This document shows positions 13,062 through 25,261 of a DNA stretch of 64,000 bases, piece after piece. Numbering within the stretch: position 1 is the stretch's first letter; each line of letters starts with the position of its first letter. The notes below the pieces were generated by a model. It was not told the origin of the DNA. It saw nothing but the letters and a program-made list of their open reading frames with translations, and ran no database searches. The position numbers and the translations under genes were made by a program. Source of the DNA: Pterois miles (taxonomy: Eukaryota; Chordata; Actinopteri; Perciformes; Scorpaenidae); assembly GCA_947000775.1 (NCBI GenBank), contig CAMQGK010000567.1, positions 14,982,501 through 15,046,500 of the forward strand, in the 5' to 3' direction.

Positions 13062-13442
13062 GGAAATGCAATTTTATACTAGTAAGTATATATTCTTTAG
13101 TGTATAATAACCTGGAAATAATAATCGTTGTGTTTACCTTAGAATGAGCCGTTTATATATACATACAGAGTGGGTCCTCTCCACCAGGTTGTGTCTAGAA
13201 GGTCGCCCACAAGGCGCGAAGACAAGACTCGTGACGGCACCAGGAACTATCAAGTTTTGCAACTAATGTATAAGTTGTCTTCTAGGCACAGCCTCTTCAC
13301 GAAGCCGGCCACCATGTTTCTACAGTAGCCCAGAGCAGACAAACCAAACACTGCTCTAGATATTTGTATTTTCCCATTTTTGCCTCAGCCACTGTAGTAC
13401 CTCACCACTAGACACTGCCAAATCCTACGTACTGCGCATTTA
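13062..13442 (-). mobile_element. MITE-like repeat family J, copy 1 (with internal insertion)
   Basis: Read on the minus strand it matches the copy at 38507-38832: ccaaatcctacgtactgc (plus strand, 13419-13436) pairs with the left end of that copy, accatgtttctacagtagcc with its centre, and agaatgagccgtttatat with its right half. I recognise the family as a common teleost short element. Relative to the other copy it has about 107 extra bases at 13185-13291, listed separately. Its far end near 13062 is decayed. Confidence 0.65.
13185..13291. mobile_element. 107 bp TIR insertion inside family J copy 1
   Basis: The insert is flanked by cctctccac (13176-13184) and cctcttcac (13292-13300), a nine-base direct repeat with one mismatch, and the family J sequence resumes exactly after it. 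Its ends ttgtgtctagaag (from 13189) and cttctaggcacag are inverted repeats agreeing at 11 of 13 positions. It is too small to code for anything and I do not recognise the family. Confidence 0.6.
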
Positions 13443-13689
13443 ATGCAAAGAGAACAGCGCTGAAAATCCCTTTGCAATGCCTTCTCATTATAAGATACAG
13501 ATATTTTAAGTTGGTTTTATTCTATCGTAAATGTAATATTATATTGTGTACAATATAATTTGTCAAAAGCATAAAAAAATTGTATTAACCAAATATATGT
13601 ATATTTATTTACAAACTGTGGAAATGTATGTGTAATGAAATGCATATAAAAGCAAGATATATTACCAAGTCTTTCCATATACCCATTCT

Positions 13690-14095
13690 GATACATGAAC
13701 TTGTATTGATCCGATACCAGCTGTGATAAAAAATACTTTATTTATTATTATTAGTAGTAGTAGTAGTATTTTTAAACAGCTGTTAACAACTGATCTTGTA
13801 TAGATGTGATCTGATGACCATGTTTGTTGCACAGTCTGGCTCAGGTTAAACCCTGTAAAACATGAACTAATACATACAGAGAATGAATGCAGTTTAACTT
13901 TCTTTTATTATTCAGTCTTTGTTAGAAAGAACATAAATTAATAATATAAAATATTACAGAATATATAATAATCTGGCTAAATACATTTATTTTTTCTGAG
14001 TTAATAAATTATGGTATCGGATTGTGCATAGACTGGCGTTCTTGGGCACTATCAGTATTTCTGATATTAGTTTCGGTATCACAACAACTCTAATA
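13690..14095. mobile_element. Degenerate hAT-like element (ggtatcgg type)
   Basis: It contains gatccgataccagctgtga near the left and ggtatcggattgtgcat plus tttcggtatcacaacaact near the right. These match the inner parts of the dispersed hAT-like family that begins agggatgcaccgat, a better preserved copy of which is at 59591-60324. Terminal repeats are not intact. A TAG triplet run (13750-13768) lies inside. Confidence 0.5.
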
Positions 14096-16985
14096 ACAAT
14101 GTTCTTGTCATGCTGCTGAATTAGTGTACTGGCACCTTTTTGGTCCAATTCAGGCATCATATATCATGTAACAAATGCGGTATTGGGTCATATGCCTGTT
14201 ACAATGGAAATTATTACCCTAACGATGCACATAAAATATTACACCATGCTGGTTTTCCATCATGTGATATTCCACATCTTGTTTTCCTTATCAATAAATG
14301 GAATATCATTTGTTTAACCAAACACTCAGCTGTTCAGCTTTGGTTGCAAATCAAACAGCATTATGTCTGTCAATTTGCCAGAGGCACCGCTAAGTGTCCT
14401 CTGAGATCAAGACTTTCATCTAATTTTTCCTTCTAATGAAATCAAATAGGGTCTCCCAATATCCCTTATCACAACGCCCGGTGCAATATCTGCACTGAGA
14501 GCTCCAACAGCTGAAGTCCCCCCTCTTTATTTTCTCTGTATAGAGTAACATATGAACATGCATATGAAAATTACCAGAGGCAGCAGCATCACATATGCTA
14601 TTATGCCATAGATGGCACAATGAAACAATGCCAGATTTTCATTAAGCCATTTTGTTGAATTGATAGAACAGCTGAAGCAGTTTTTTTTTTTCTGGATGTG
14701 GCAACAGCCGATTAAAGCAATGTGGCCAACAGCCTGATGGACTACACGCACTGCAACTTTTAAGGCCTGCCAACAATTACTAGTCAGGGCTCCAAAGCAC
14801 TGATGCTACTACAGTGGATCGACAATACTGTGATTTCATTCCTCTTTTGTTTTTTTAGATTCATTTTTGCACGGAAGTTTCAACAAACGTCACTACTTGA
14901 AATATCATCATTTAAAGAAATGGGGCAGCAATATTATTCAGGTCTTTTGAGTAAAATTTTGATTACAGAAAATGTTAAAAATGAAATGTTTGTTCAAATG
15001 CGATAAACATAAAAAACATCTTTCACCAAAACCAAATGAAAATTCAAACGTTTTCATTCCCAATAATTACAAAATCTTTTTTTTTCCCCTGAAGGAAATG
15101 GTTATATGCAGCTAAAACGCAAACCATAATAAATAATAATAATCATAATGTGCCATGGCATTTACAGGTATTAAATTCACTGTCATTTAAAAAAAAAAAA
15201 AAAAAATAATGAGTCCTCATCTCCCCGCTGCAATCACTGTGGTGTGTATTGTATTGGCAGAGGATTGGTTATCTCCACACAAAGTAAAGGGCTTTAAGAT
15301 TCTCAGATGACAGGTGAGATCGGGTATTATTGCTTCATGTTATCAACACTTCAGCTTCCAGTATGATACATAGTAGATGCTCATCTCAGAGGTAAATACT
15401 TTGATTTCATGAATACAAAATGGTTGTTCACAATAGGCAGGGTAGGAATTCAATCTATATCAATCTGATTCGCCGACTATTCCAGGTCCTTAGAAGAGAA
15501 TGAAGGGATCCGTTGGCAGCCTTCAGATATGAGCTCAGTGTTTGGTTAGAGCAAAGACGGAAGGTATAATAAACCGCCAATAGCTGCTGAGCTCTCAGGT
15601 ATGGCGTGAGATTGACAAAGTTTAAGGAGGCAGGCCGAGCAGCATTGAGGTCAGAGGATGTCCCAGGTAGCAGATCAACCTCAGACAAGCCGAGGAGCTC
15701 TTTAATGTTCAGAAGGTGAGAACAGCTTAGACGGGGCTTTCTCATGAACCTGGCTGACCTGGGGGAGAGGCTGTAGGGGAGGCCCGGGGCTTCAGCGGAA
15801 AAACAGACAGCTGATGTTTGGTAGCAGGTGGGGCGCTGCTCTGTCCACAGGTGCTGCACAGATGCCTCCGAAGCAGAGCAAGCACCAGTTATCCAGGGAC
15901 AGTGGGACCCGCTGGAGCCTCCTGATTCAGTCTCACCCACAGCCCTCGCATCTGCTCAGCCATTCTCTACCAGTAATTACACATGGCACCGGGTGGGCAC
16001 ATGATGGATGCTGGGAAACAAGGACAGAAATCTTGACATGATTTTGCCTTTAAGGTTCAGTGGCAACAAATTAAGTGAGATTCTTTATTTATTTATTTAT
16101 TTTCATCATAATTTAAATGATGTTTCGAATGGAGAAGTGAGGTCAGGCCCAGCTGCTTTTCTTCCGAGGAGAATTTTCAAGATGTTCGGTATTTCAAAGT
16201 CATAATGGAGAATAAATGAAATGTATGAGGAAATGCTGTCCAATTGGTGTCATAATTGCTATTTGGAGGATTCATAATTACAGAGTGCAGCCATCAGATA
16301 AAGGAGTGCAGATAAAAAGGAGTTGGGCTCGTAATGGAAATCTGTTTGGAGAGGAATAGTTTCTAATAAGTAATTTTGCCTAATAAACTATAACCGATTT
16401 AATCTCCACCTTATCAGACCAAGATTTCACCACTTTCCTTTTTAATTGGCTATTTTGTAATCCCGATTCCCAGCAGAACGGATGGTCTGTCTCCCTCTCC
16501 TGAGACTTAGCATGAAATCAGTTTAAAACACTGTGTCAATCTCATTCTGAAGTGGCCATCTGGCCAGTGTACAGAAGCTGGGGATGGCATGCTGAACCAC
16601 GGGGTCTCTGTGAGGCAATCATCAGCAGATTTACACAATGTGTTAATGCAAATTTAATAGAGACTTCCTATCCGCCACTTTAATCTTCCATGTGTTCTCA
16701 GTGTCAGCCTGGCCAAAACCTACACTACACCAGGAAACTATGCTTGCCTCTTACGAACAATATATTCAGCTACTGCAGGTCCGTATACTGTATAACATTT
16801 ATGTATTTAATCATGAGTGGAGTGGCAGTAACTTTAAACATTTCAAGTGATAGTCATAGCAAAACACTTTACAGATGGAAATTCAGTTGCTCACGAACAC
16901 AATTACACAGGCTGATCATTTGTAGCTATACCGACAAAAAGTAAATGCACTGTAATTCAAAATCAATTTGTGTGTAATCCACCTA
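14096..16985. other. Unique noncoding sequence
   Basis: No repeat family or exon was recognised. It contains an A tract at about 15189-15207 and one unusually long but unidentified open frame at 15455-15940 (minus), listed separately. The block 16220-16480 is repeat-free and rich in TAAT words. Confidence 0.35.
15455..15940 (-). CDS. Unrecognised open frame, 161 codons, probably not a gene
   Basis: An uninterrupted ATG-to-stop frame of 161 codons, among the longest in the window. I see no conserved domain, signal peptide, membrane segment or low-complexity run. The middle part (about residues 55-150) is a leucine- and serine-rich mix with no recognisable motif. The DNA beneath is less AT-rich than its surroundings, which lengthens open frames by chance. 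No splice or promoter context was found. It could be an old coding relic or a chance frame; the latter is more likely. Confidence 0.12.
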   Translation of the reverse strand: MGETESGGSSGSHCPWITGACSASEASVQHLWTEQRPTCYQTSAVCFSAEAPGLPYSLSPRSARFMRKPRLSCSHLLNIKELLGLSEVDLLPGTSSDLNAARPASLNFVNLTPYLRAQQLLAVYYTFRLCSNQTLSSYLKAANGSLHSLLRTWNSRRIRLI

Positions 16986-16987
16986 AT

Positions 16988-17190
16988 TCTGAACAAGGAA
17001 GTATAAAGTGCGGTGAAGGTCAGGGTGCATGGGTGGGTCAAAAAACACCAGACTCTTGCCTAGGAGACCGCTGTTGGTGTGAAACCACAAGTCAAGGTTG
17101 ATTTATTTAAGTAAAATAAGTTAAGTTATGCCATCTCCGGTGTTATTTTAACCCAAACCATGATCTCTTCCTTAACCAGAGAATGTACAT
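16988..17190 (+). repeat. Dispersed repeat family A, copy 2
   Basis: Order of blocks: caaggaagtataaag, tgggtgggtcaaaaaacacc, gagaccgctgttggtgtgaa, ttattttaacccaaaccatg. This matches 29217-29430 and 62690-62880 on the same strand. It ends in degraded copies of the ctaaccaag motif. Confidence 0.7.
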
Positions 17191-17410
17191 TGCCAATAAG
17201 TGAAGGAAAATTGATTGCTCCATTGCAACATCAGTGCTCAGCAGCAAAGCTACGCTTCCGCCATTTTGGTCTAAATGAGTCTTCCAGAGACTAGTAAAAC
17301 ATCCCCCTAAAAAGTGCCATACAAAAGTAAAGCAAAAGCATTTCTAATGTACCGTCAGAATCTATCAAAATGGTCTGTTGTGAATGGTAAAATATTATAA
17401 ATAAATGTGT

Positions 17411-17414
17411 TATA

Positions 17415-17482
<68 letters not shown>
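17411..17482. repeat. (TA)n microsatellite
   Basis: About 72 bp of almost uninterrupted TA repeat. Confidence 0.97.
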
Positions 17483-17486
<4 letters not shown>

Positions 17487-18098
17487 CCCTCATTTCATAA
17501 TTGTAATGTGACCGTTCCTGCTGAGAAAAACTGTTGCCCCAGTGTGATTTTTAAAAGCGGTGCTTTGATGGATTAAAGAAGTCTAAATTGTTGATGCAAA
17601 GTGCCAACATAGCTGATCTTTCAACATGGATTTTAATGCTGTAAAATGGATTTCGGCTTACAATGGAAATCCATCCACAGGACAAATAAACTGAAGTTAA
17701 ATGTGGGTAATAGTGGTGTACATAGAGTATAGTTTATCCACTGCTGATAGCAGACTCAGTATTTGCACTGGCACAGATCCAAGTGGCTTGCACAAGTGCA
17801 GACTTGTAAGTAGCTTGCTGATCTTACTGTCTAACTGACACCAAACAACAGAACAAATACAGTATGTTGATGTTTTCGACAACAACTGCAACTGCTCCAG
17901 TAACTGACATTAATGACTTCTCAAGTCAGGATAGTCTCATCCAATTAAAACATTCAGCCTTTAAATGAATTGGATTTTATAGGTTGTGGTAAATAATTGC
18001 ATCTTAAACCCAGTACAAGAACTCCTCTGGAACGAACGTCTAGTTTGTTTTACAAAAATATGTCTATTCCCTCTATTCATTAAAGTGTAATATATCTT

Positions 18099-18240
18099 GC
18101 AGGGCCATAGCTAGGAATTCTGGGATCCTTGAGAGGATATTGCTCTGGGCCCTGCTTAATTAATTCATACACCATGCTAAGATTTTATGGTCCCTCTCCA
18201 GCTGTGGGCCCCTAATATTATCCCCACCTTTCACCCGGCT
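18099..18240 (+). repeat. Possible fragment of a dispersed repeat
   Basis: The text cagggccatagctaggaat followed by repeated gggccc-type words resembles a dispersed vertebrate repeat that starts the same way. No second copy is present in this window and no terminal repeat was found, so the call is weak. Confidence 0.25.
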
Positions 18241-18405
18241 CTATTTGCATTGGCTTTAGATACAATCTTTCATTTCAATTAGGGAAATATTGAGCATTTT
18301 GAATGTGTGCATAATAAAAACAAAACAATGACAACTAAATGGAAATACTAGAACTTTTTGTGCCAAAATGACATAAAAAGTCTAATATTGCAATATATAC
18401 TGTGA

Positions 18406-18428
18406 TGTGTGTGTGTGTGTGTGTGTGC
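18406..18428. repeat. (TG)n microsatellite
   Basis: A short TG run of about 11 units. Confidence 0.9.
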
Positions 18429-20171
18429 TTCTGTTTCTCTGTAACAGTAACCAGAATATTGAAAAAACAAAACATAAAATGTCTTTTATATTGAATCATG
18501 CCATGCTGTCCTCATGGGCTACGCTCCATGCCACATCATTTTTCTTTTTACTTTTAGTACATACTGCAGCTGCCCTCACAACGTACGTGCTGTTACATGC
18601 AGTATACATACAATTGCATATGGATACATTGGCTACTACATCATCATAACATTGCACCTTGACCTTTCACCCTCTTGCTCAGATATCTGCTGCACAGAGG
18701 ATTGTGGGTCAGAATGCTGGCTTGTATACTGTGAAATATGAGAGGATGTAGTGCGACATCCTGGTATTTTTTGGGTATTTTACTTTGTATTGGGAACACG
18801 CAGACATTTTGCACTGTACTTCACTGAAAAACAATTCCTTGTACCGGGTTTTTGGAAATTTGTGTAACAATTGGATGGAAACATACAACAATATCAGTGA
18901 TGGAAAGTGGATTCCAGCATCAGGACTTGAACATGTCTTGGACAGAAAACAAAGAACTGCTGTACATCCTGGAGGCAGCTCAATGAATGAGGCACGCCTT
19001 TATTATAGCGGTGCTTTTTTCCCCCCCAAAGCTATAATATGTAGTCTGATCACCAGAAAATTATCCTGGCTGCTCTCTCTGTGACCTTTTTGCATTTTTT
19101 TCATTCTCTATGGAGGGATACATCATGTGACATCAGATTACAGGGTGTGGAAAATCCTCTCTTGTTTCACGTTATTGCAGAAATTATGGATTTGGTTCCT
19201 TGAAGTGTCCAAAGACGTACTGTAAAAATGGCACATTTCAAAGCTGGATGGCAGTATAGTCTGTTAAGCATGGAGCGCTATAAACATAGACACAGTCGTG
19301 GAAGAATCTCGATCAATTCAACAGTTTTTGTTTGTTTTTGTTGGTGTGCTTGTTTCGTTTTTCTTACGTTACTGGCTGTTTTCTGCCTTCTAGACTACTT
19401 TATGAAAACTTTATACTTGACTAAGTTTTGTCCCAACTGCTTGACACATTTGAATTGGAACCCTATTGCATATAGTTGTATTTACACAAAAATATTAAAA
19501 ACTAAAGTCAATAAACATGGAGAGTAATATTCACTGAAATTGTTTGCACTGAGTAGTTTTTATCACATAGTAACCAGTTACCAGGAAACAACAGTTGTGT
19601 TTTGCTCATTTATGCTGTCCAAATATTGCTTTGTATCAGCAGTCAAAGTCCTGTACACATCCTTTCAACAGGAGGAGTAATACTGAATAGAAAAGGCCCG
19701 TTTTCTAGTATCTATAAATCCTGATAATTCGTAGCCCAAGTGTAGAATATGACATATTTTTCAGATTACAGGATGGGTTCACAGTCTGTCTGTTTACATT
19801 TTGTCATTTTGACTATGTCTGTCTTAAATCAAAAGTCAGGTGTCCATATAAACATTGAAACATGCTTCGCTTGATGTAATAATTTCTAATAATGTGCGTT
19901 CATTGTAAGTGATGGGGGACAAAACCCACTTTCCTCATTGTGTAAAGTTTATCTGACCTTTAAATGAGGTTTCAGACATCTGAGTCAATCACATAAAGTG
20001 GAGATATTCCCAATAAACAATCCTTTTAGTATAAGATTTGTGGTTTATTTGCAAAGATAGTGAAAATAGAAGCGACTTGGCTACAGGTGAAGTGTAGTTG
20101 GCTGCGTTTGTGACAGACAAGATCTGTCACAGAAACTATATTTTTCCTTCCAATAGCCCAGATGCATCCCC
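18429..20171. other. Noncoding sequence, nothing recognised with confidence
   Basis: Parts of 18660-18960 feel repeat-like, but no second copy occurs in the window. A 9 bp inverted repeat (TATTATAGC at 19001, GCTATAATA at 19031) brackets a T/C run and an A run. No exon or RNA gene was recognised. Confidence 0.3.
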
Positions 20172-20659
20172 ATAGAGTGCTACAGGAATGAGTCCTAAAA
20201 CCCAGAGATGACTTAGCATTTTTGTTCCCTTGTCTCGATGTCAGTGGTGGTCGTGGTTCACATAAGCTTGAGAGAGTTTAACATTTTGTGTCAGTAAATA
20301 ATTTAATTTGACAAAATAAAATTTTTAAGCTCTTATGTGTCTTAAAAAAGGTAGTTGCTAACAAGTGGCTAAATGAGACTAAAGGTCATCACCCTGAACT
20401 CAGTGGTGCTGACGTAAAATGTTGGTGGCTTTTTACTGGTGTTTGCATTTACGCTTCAAAAAAACATAAGAATGGTGTTCATTTGTGGAGATTATCTCAT
20501 TGAACAAAACATGCAAGTATCATAAATGTGTGTTTGCCACAGAGCTTATTTTCTACAATAATCCAAAAGCCAATGGAAATATCCCATTGTTGAGGGAACC
20601 AGAGCAATGCTAACTTCCTGGTTGGTCTACAAAAATACTTCATCCCTGCACCACTCTAT
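20172..20659. mobile_element. Candidate TIR element, ~490 bp, non-autonomous
   Basis: The ends atagagtgctacagg (20172-20186) and cctgcaccactctat (20645-20659) are inverted repeats agreeing at 13 of 15 positions. The interior has no long open frame. I have a faint memory of such sequence in other fish genomes, which would fit a dispersed element. No clear target duplication was seen, so the transposon class is open. Confidence 0.45.
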
Positions 20660-23367
20660 TCCCATTAATGCTTTCTGTGTTGAGGCAAACATGAAAGCTG
20701 CTTCTACTTTAGTTTACAGGTGATTTTTTTTGTCTGTTATCTTTCAATTTCCTTTATTAATTAGTCCACCATCATTTCTGTATCCCCTCATTTGACTGTT
20801 CTTATGAAAATGTTGAGAGAGGAGTTGAAGTGGAAGATAGCAGTGTTGCTCTGTAGTGAGAGGACATTCTGTACTGTTGTTCAGAGACAGTAAATAGACA
20901 TTGTTTTGCTCTCTTTAGTATTTGCTTTGCCCCTGTCAGGCCCTTTGTTGTTTCATAATGCAGCTCCACAATGCCACTACACCAGTCACATGTGCACCAG
21001 TAGTCTCCAGTGGGAGTATTGTTATGTAAATACATATTAATGAACTTCCCTGTGACCAAGTGCACTGCCTCTGGTGTAAGAGATGTATGGAGACAGCGAA
21101 GGACATTATGTACCTTTCTTTCAATGCTGCATTATTGATGCAGATGGGAGTATAACATGCAAACTTAGTATATACCTTTTACTTTTATTATAGGCAATGC
21201 TCAGCTCGGCCTGCGACTGAGAAACTTTACTAGAAACAATTTAATACACCAGTTAAACTCAAAATGACAATACTTATTCTAATCAGCTGAAATATTAAAT
21301 GCACTAAATTGTTTTGTTTCGACATTCAGAATTTCATTTTGTTTATACTTGCCGGACCTCTCAGCTTTTAGGCACTCTCCAATAGTTTTGGTCATGCTGA
21401 ATTTTGAAGTAATTAAAACTGTCAGATGCACACAGAATGGTTTTGAACAAAATTACATTGTCATATCTGAATAATACAGGGGACTGAATTCACATGAATG
21501 GCTAAGAACAGGTAAATAAAACCTTTGATTTCATTTCAGCTTGAGTGTTTCTTAACAAAAGAGACATGGCTAAAGAAAGAAAACGGATATCAAAATGGAA
21601 ATTTCCCCAGCTGTTTAATTGGATGGCCACTTTTACTTAACTTATCTCTGCAGCCCAACTCATTCACTGGAAGTGAGCATTTCCAATTAGAGAAAATAAC
21701 CGTTTCTTTTCGGTTCAAAAGCATGTCTTTTACTGTGCTATTTATGTGCCCGTGTAAACAAATACGACACTCAGCAATGTCCTCTCTCAACCCTGTTCGT
21801 GTCTGTCAAATGTGCTTGTGAACACACTTTCCAGGTTTATAAGAGACATATGTCATTGAGAATCACGCTTATCTGAAAACAGTGTTCAATAGCATAAAAC
21901 ATGTGCTTATTTATAGCTCGGAAAAATGGTCTTGGCACAAACAGCCACCCTGGAGATCATCTCTAAGTAAGTCAATATGACATGAATCATGATGAACGAC
22001 ATTTTAAATGGCACACCGTTACAATCTTAACAATATTGCAAGCTGAGTTAAGAACAAATGATTTCATCCTGTATAGCCTCAGAATAATGGAAAAGGCTCC
22101 TACATTATTGCCCATTTTTTCCTGGAAGCTATAGAGACTGACATTAATCCCAACTGTCTGTAAAATTGAAGCAATAAAACCACAAGCAGTGGCATCAAAT
22201 TTTGCCGTGGCAATGCTCCTCAAAAATATAGATCCACAGACAAACAGTGATGTAGTTGATTGTTTCAGTTAAGATTCCCGGACTCTCTGCATTCCCTTTG
22301 TTGTACATGAGAGAGACATTACACCAATGGTGGAATATAACCTCATTTGCTGCAAAGAGGAAATTTAATTAACAGAGCAAACAGCGTCTGCCAATATGCC
22401 TCCGTAGAGACTGCAGAGGATAAGAAATACCTTTCACAAGAACCTGCAATACTGCCTTAAGACCGGACCAACAGTTGGACGCATGGCACTAACCCTCTGT
22501 GAGGCTTTTAATTCACATTAAAACACCATTAATTGACATCAATGAAAGGGTACGCTGTACATACAGTGTAACTAATGCATACGAGATCATAAGGTCATAA
22601 AAGCTGCATGGCTGGAGTTTGGACAAGAAGAGCCAGCAGTGTTCTTCTGTGATTCAGCAGCAGAGCAAAAGCTCTAATAGCATCGCTATAATATTATTAG
22701 TCTTTTTTTGTCTTAACTTGTAAAACTGCTCACTTGACTTCATCGTTGTTCTTCTTTGCTGCTCTTGTTTTGCCAAAATAAATTGAAAAGTCTCAGAGGA
22801 GCTAAGTGTGTATTTCTTAATCCAATATAGTTCATCTCGTGGCCAAATTTACTTAGTACACATAGTAATGATAGCTATGTTCACACCTCACATTAGTAGG
22901 CCTACTGATACACTACATGCACATGTCTAAACTTTAATATAGATAAAACCTAAACTGTTTCAGCTTGACTGTTTCAGGTGCAGCCACCACAAAGCTTAAA
23001 AATGAAATAAAAATAAAAAGCATTGGTATCACACTCAAATTGACTGAGGTTTTTGTAAGCCCCTGAAAACTTGGCTTCGAATCTCAGGTATTTTTTTCTA
23101 TAAAATATTCTTTACTAAATAATCAGCAATCAAGGAATAAAACAACAACAACACACTAGCCAATATTTATTAAGAGTTTAACACTGAAGAACTCCGTTAA
23201 TGTGCTTTATCAGGACTGTGTGTTTGATGAGATTTGATTGACAGTGACCGAACGACCAACCAGCTGTCATCCCTTCTGATTCAAATGTTACTGAATTCTG
23301 ATTGGGGCATGGAAGTATGTGACATCATCATTTCCCATATGAGCCCCTTGAAACCGGTTAGAAGAGC
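20660..23367. other. Unique noncoding sequence
   Basis: No gene or repeat was identified. Two overlapping minus-strand open frames (20802-21065 and 20936-21124) have no recognisable domain. Sequence around 22360-22560 is repeat-free. Confidence 0.35.
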
Positions 23368-23892
23368 TAAAGGCCCAGACACACCGAATCGTCAACAAAG
23401 AACTAGCGGCAACTAAGGCTGACTGTTATGTCGCTTCATGTCTCCGTTGGCTCAGACAAAAAGTTGCACTTGAACACACTGCAAAGACGTCAACCAATGG
23501 CCAGTTAGCTTGTACGTTCTGCGCCTACATGAGATGAAATAACTCTCTACATCAGCAGGCGGCGGTAGTCTGGCCAGTGGCTATACAAGCCATTATGATA
23601 CGTGCATGACACCACTCTCACTCACCACTTAGCTTCATTCCAGATGTCTTTGTGAAAATATCTGTGTATTGGAATGATCAGATGGGATGAAGAAGAAAAT
23701 TGAGAAGGGCCTTTTGTATTTGTCCTTTTGACTTTACTCGTTTGCTTGCTTTGACAGTGATTTCTCTCACCAACGGATTCAACATAATGAATTGGACAAA
23801 AAGCCACAGACATGAGCAGACTAGACTGCAAATACTAGGCCGCTCACTGACGGCCCCAAACGGTCCGACGGCTTGGTATGTCAGGGCCTTTA
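23368..23892. mobile_element. TIR element beginning TAAAGGCCC (MITE)
   Basis: The left end taaaggcccagacacaccga and the right end, whose reverse complement is taaaggccctgacataccaa, agree at about 17 of 21 positions. Inside are blocks I recognise from a dispersed fish element, such as tctacatcagcaggcggcgg. A minus/plus pair of short open frames inside is not a transposase. It is non-autonomous; the superfamily is uncertain. Confidence 0.65.
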
Positions 23893-24460
23893 GAGAAAAA
23901 CACAAATACAGAAATCTCTCATGCAAAATAACCAAAATGTTCAAACTTTGACACAAAATATTGTGTTCATCACTCACATTAAGAAACTAATTGAGAAAAT
24001 AATTGTTCAGTGCCTTTAATACAGTGGTGAACACTTAACAGCAGCTAAATGTTGTTATTGTTTTCTGAAGCTATTAAATGCTTGTTGATAATTGCTCTAT
24101 TTTAATTGAATTATGATCCATTTAAGAGCACACAAAAAGCTCATGTTTATCCCTCCAATTATAAATGTGACTTTAGCTCAGATTGATGTGGTCAGAAAGT
24201 ATTTTATTAAGCCTTTAACAAAGAAGATGTGGCTAAAGAGCCACAGAAGATCACCGCTCAAAAAAATTCAAGGATTACTAAATTATCACAGTATAACACC
24301 AAGTCAGACTGATATCAGTCTGTCCATTTAGGAAGCAAGTGATTGTGAACCACTTTCACCTGCTTTGGTGCAAATCAAAGTGACAACAGGTTTAATGAAA
24401 AGGCAGCAGCAAGACAACCCCCAAAAAGGGAATGGTTTTACAAGTGGTGGCCGTTCCTGA
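23893..24460. other. Unique AT-rich noncoding sequence
   Basis: Nothing recognised. Confidence 0.35.
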
Positions 24461-24462
24461 CT

Positions 24463-24856
24463 AGGGGTGGGGCAGTTCATAAAATCTACGGTTCAGTTCA
24501 TATCACGATTTGGGGTCACGGTTTTTGGTTCGGTTCAGTACATTTATGTTACAGCATGGAGGCCAATTTCCAGGTACAATTTTAACATGCTTTTCATTTA
24601 TTTGGCAAAATAAGTCAACAATGGTTTGTCTTCACAACAGTAGGCTAACATGGGGAACAAAATACTTCTTACTCTAAAAGAAAAGTGCCACTGTGTTATT
24701 TAAAAATAAATAAAAACAAATTATATCCTCAGGCCATCAACCAAAAGTAACATAAAAACAGTAACATATACTAGGCCGGCACCATATGGGGAATTGTTAA
24801 TTGACCTCCAAATCAGTATTCAAATGCTTCGTTTTTTGTGTTTTTTTTAAATATAT
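24463..24856 (+). mobile_element. Degenerate hAT-like element fragment (cggttcggttc type)
   Basis: Begins ctaggggtggggcagttcat followed by acggttcagttcatatcacg and ggttcggttcag. This is the start of a dispersed teleost hAT-like element. The right end is not preserved; around 24775 the text changes to taggccggcaccatatgggg, the start of another element of the type at 24864. Confidence 0.5.
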
Positions 24857-24863
24857 ATATATT

Positions 24864-25110
24864 AGGCCTGCACCATATGAGGAAAATCTGTGATGTACCA
24901 TAACATTTTTCAATTTTGCAATGTTGATATGACTTGTGACAAATAAACAATATTGAAGTGTGCATATTAGCTATACTTATGTCAGCCTGGTTGTTTTTAA
25001 ATTCAGAACCAGATTAGAAATGAATTTTTAAAACACAAGTTGGACACATGTTTTTTCTAGAGCAGCAGCAGTAATGTTTACAACAGCATAGTCACCATAT
25101 AAACTATACT
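24864..25110 (+). mobile_element. hAT-like MITE fragment (gcaccatatgagg type)
   Basis: Begins ttaggcctgcaccatatgag followed by gaaaatctgtgatg and atatgacttgtgacaaataa, a recognisable short dispersed element of fish. The right terminal repeat is missing. It follows directly on an AT run. Confidence 0.5.
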
Positions 25111-25261
25111 ACTACTACTATAACTATTAATGTCTCACTGGAAACAAACTAACCTAAACAGTCAGACTAGAGAGCCTACTACCAGCTTTAGTTTCAGCTT
25201 GTGTCAGCGAGGGTTACGTTGCTCCTAAACTTTATGAGGATAATATATTAGTATCTTCTCC

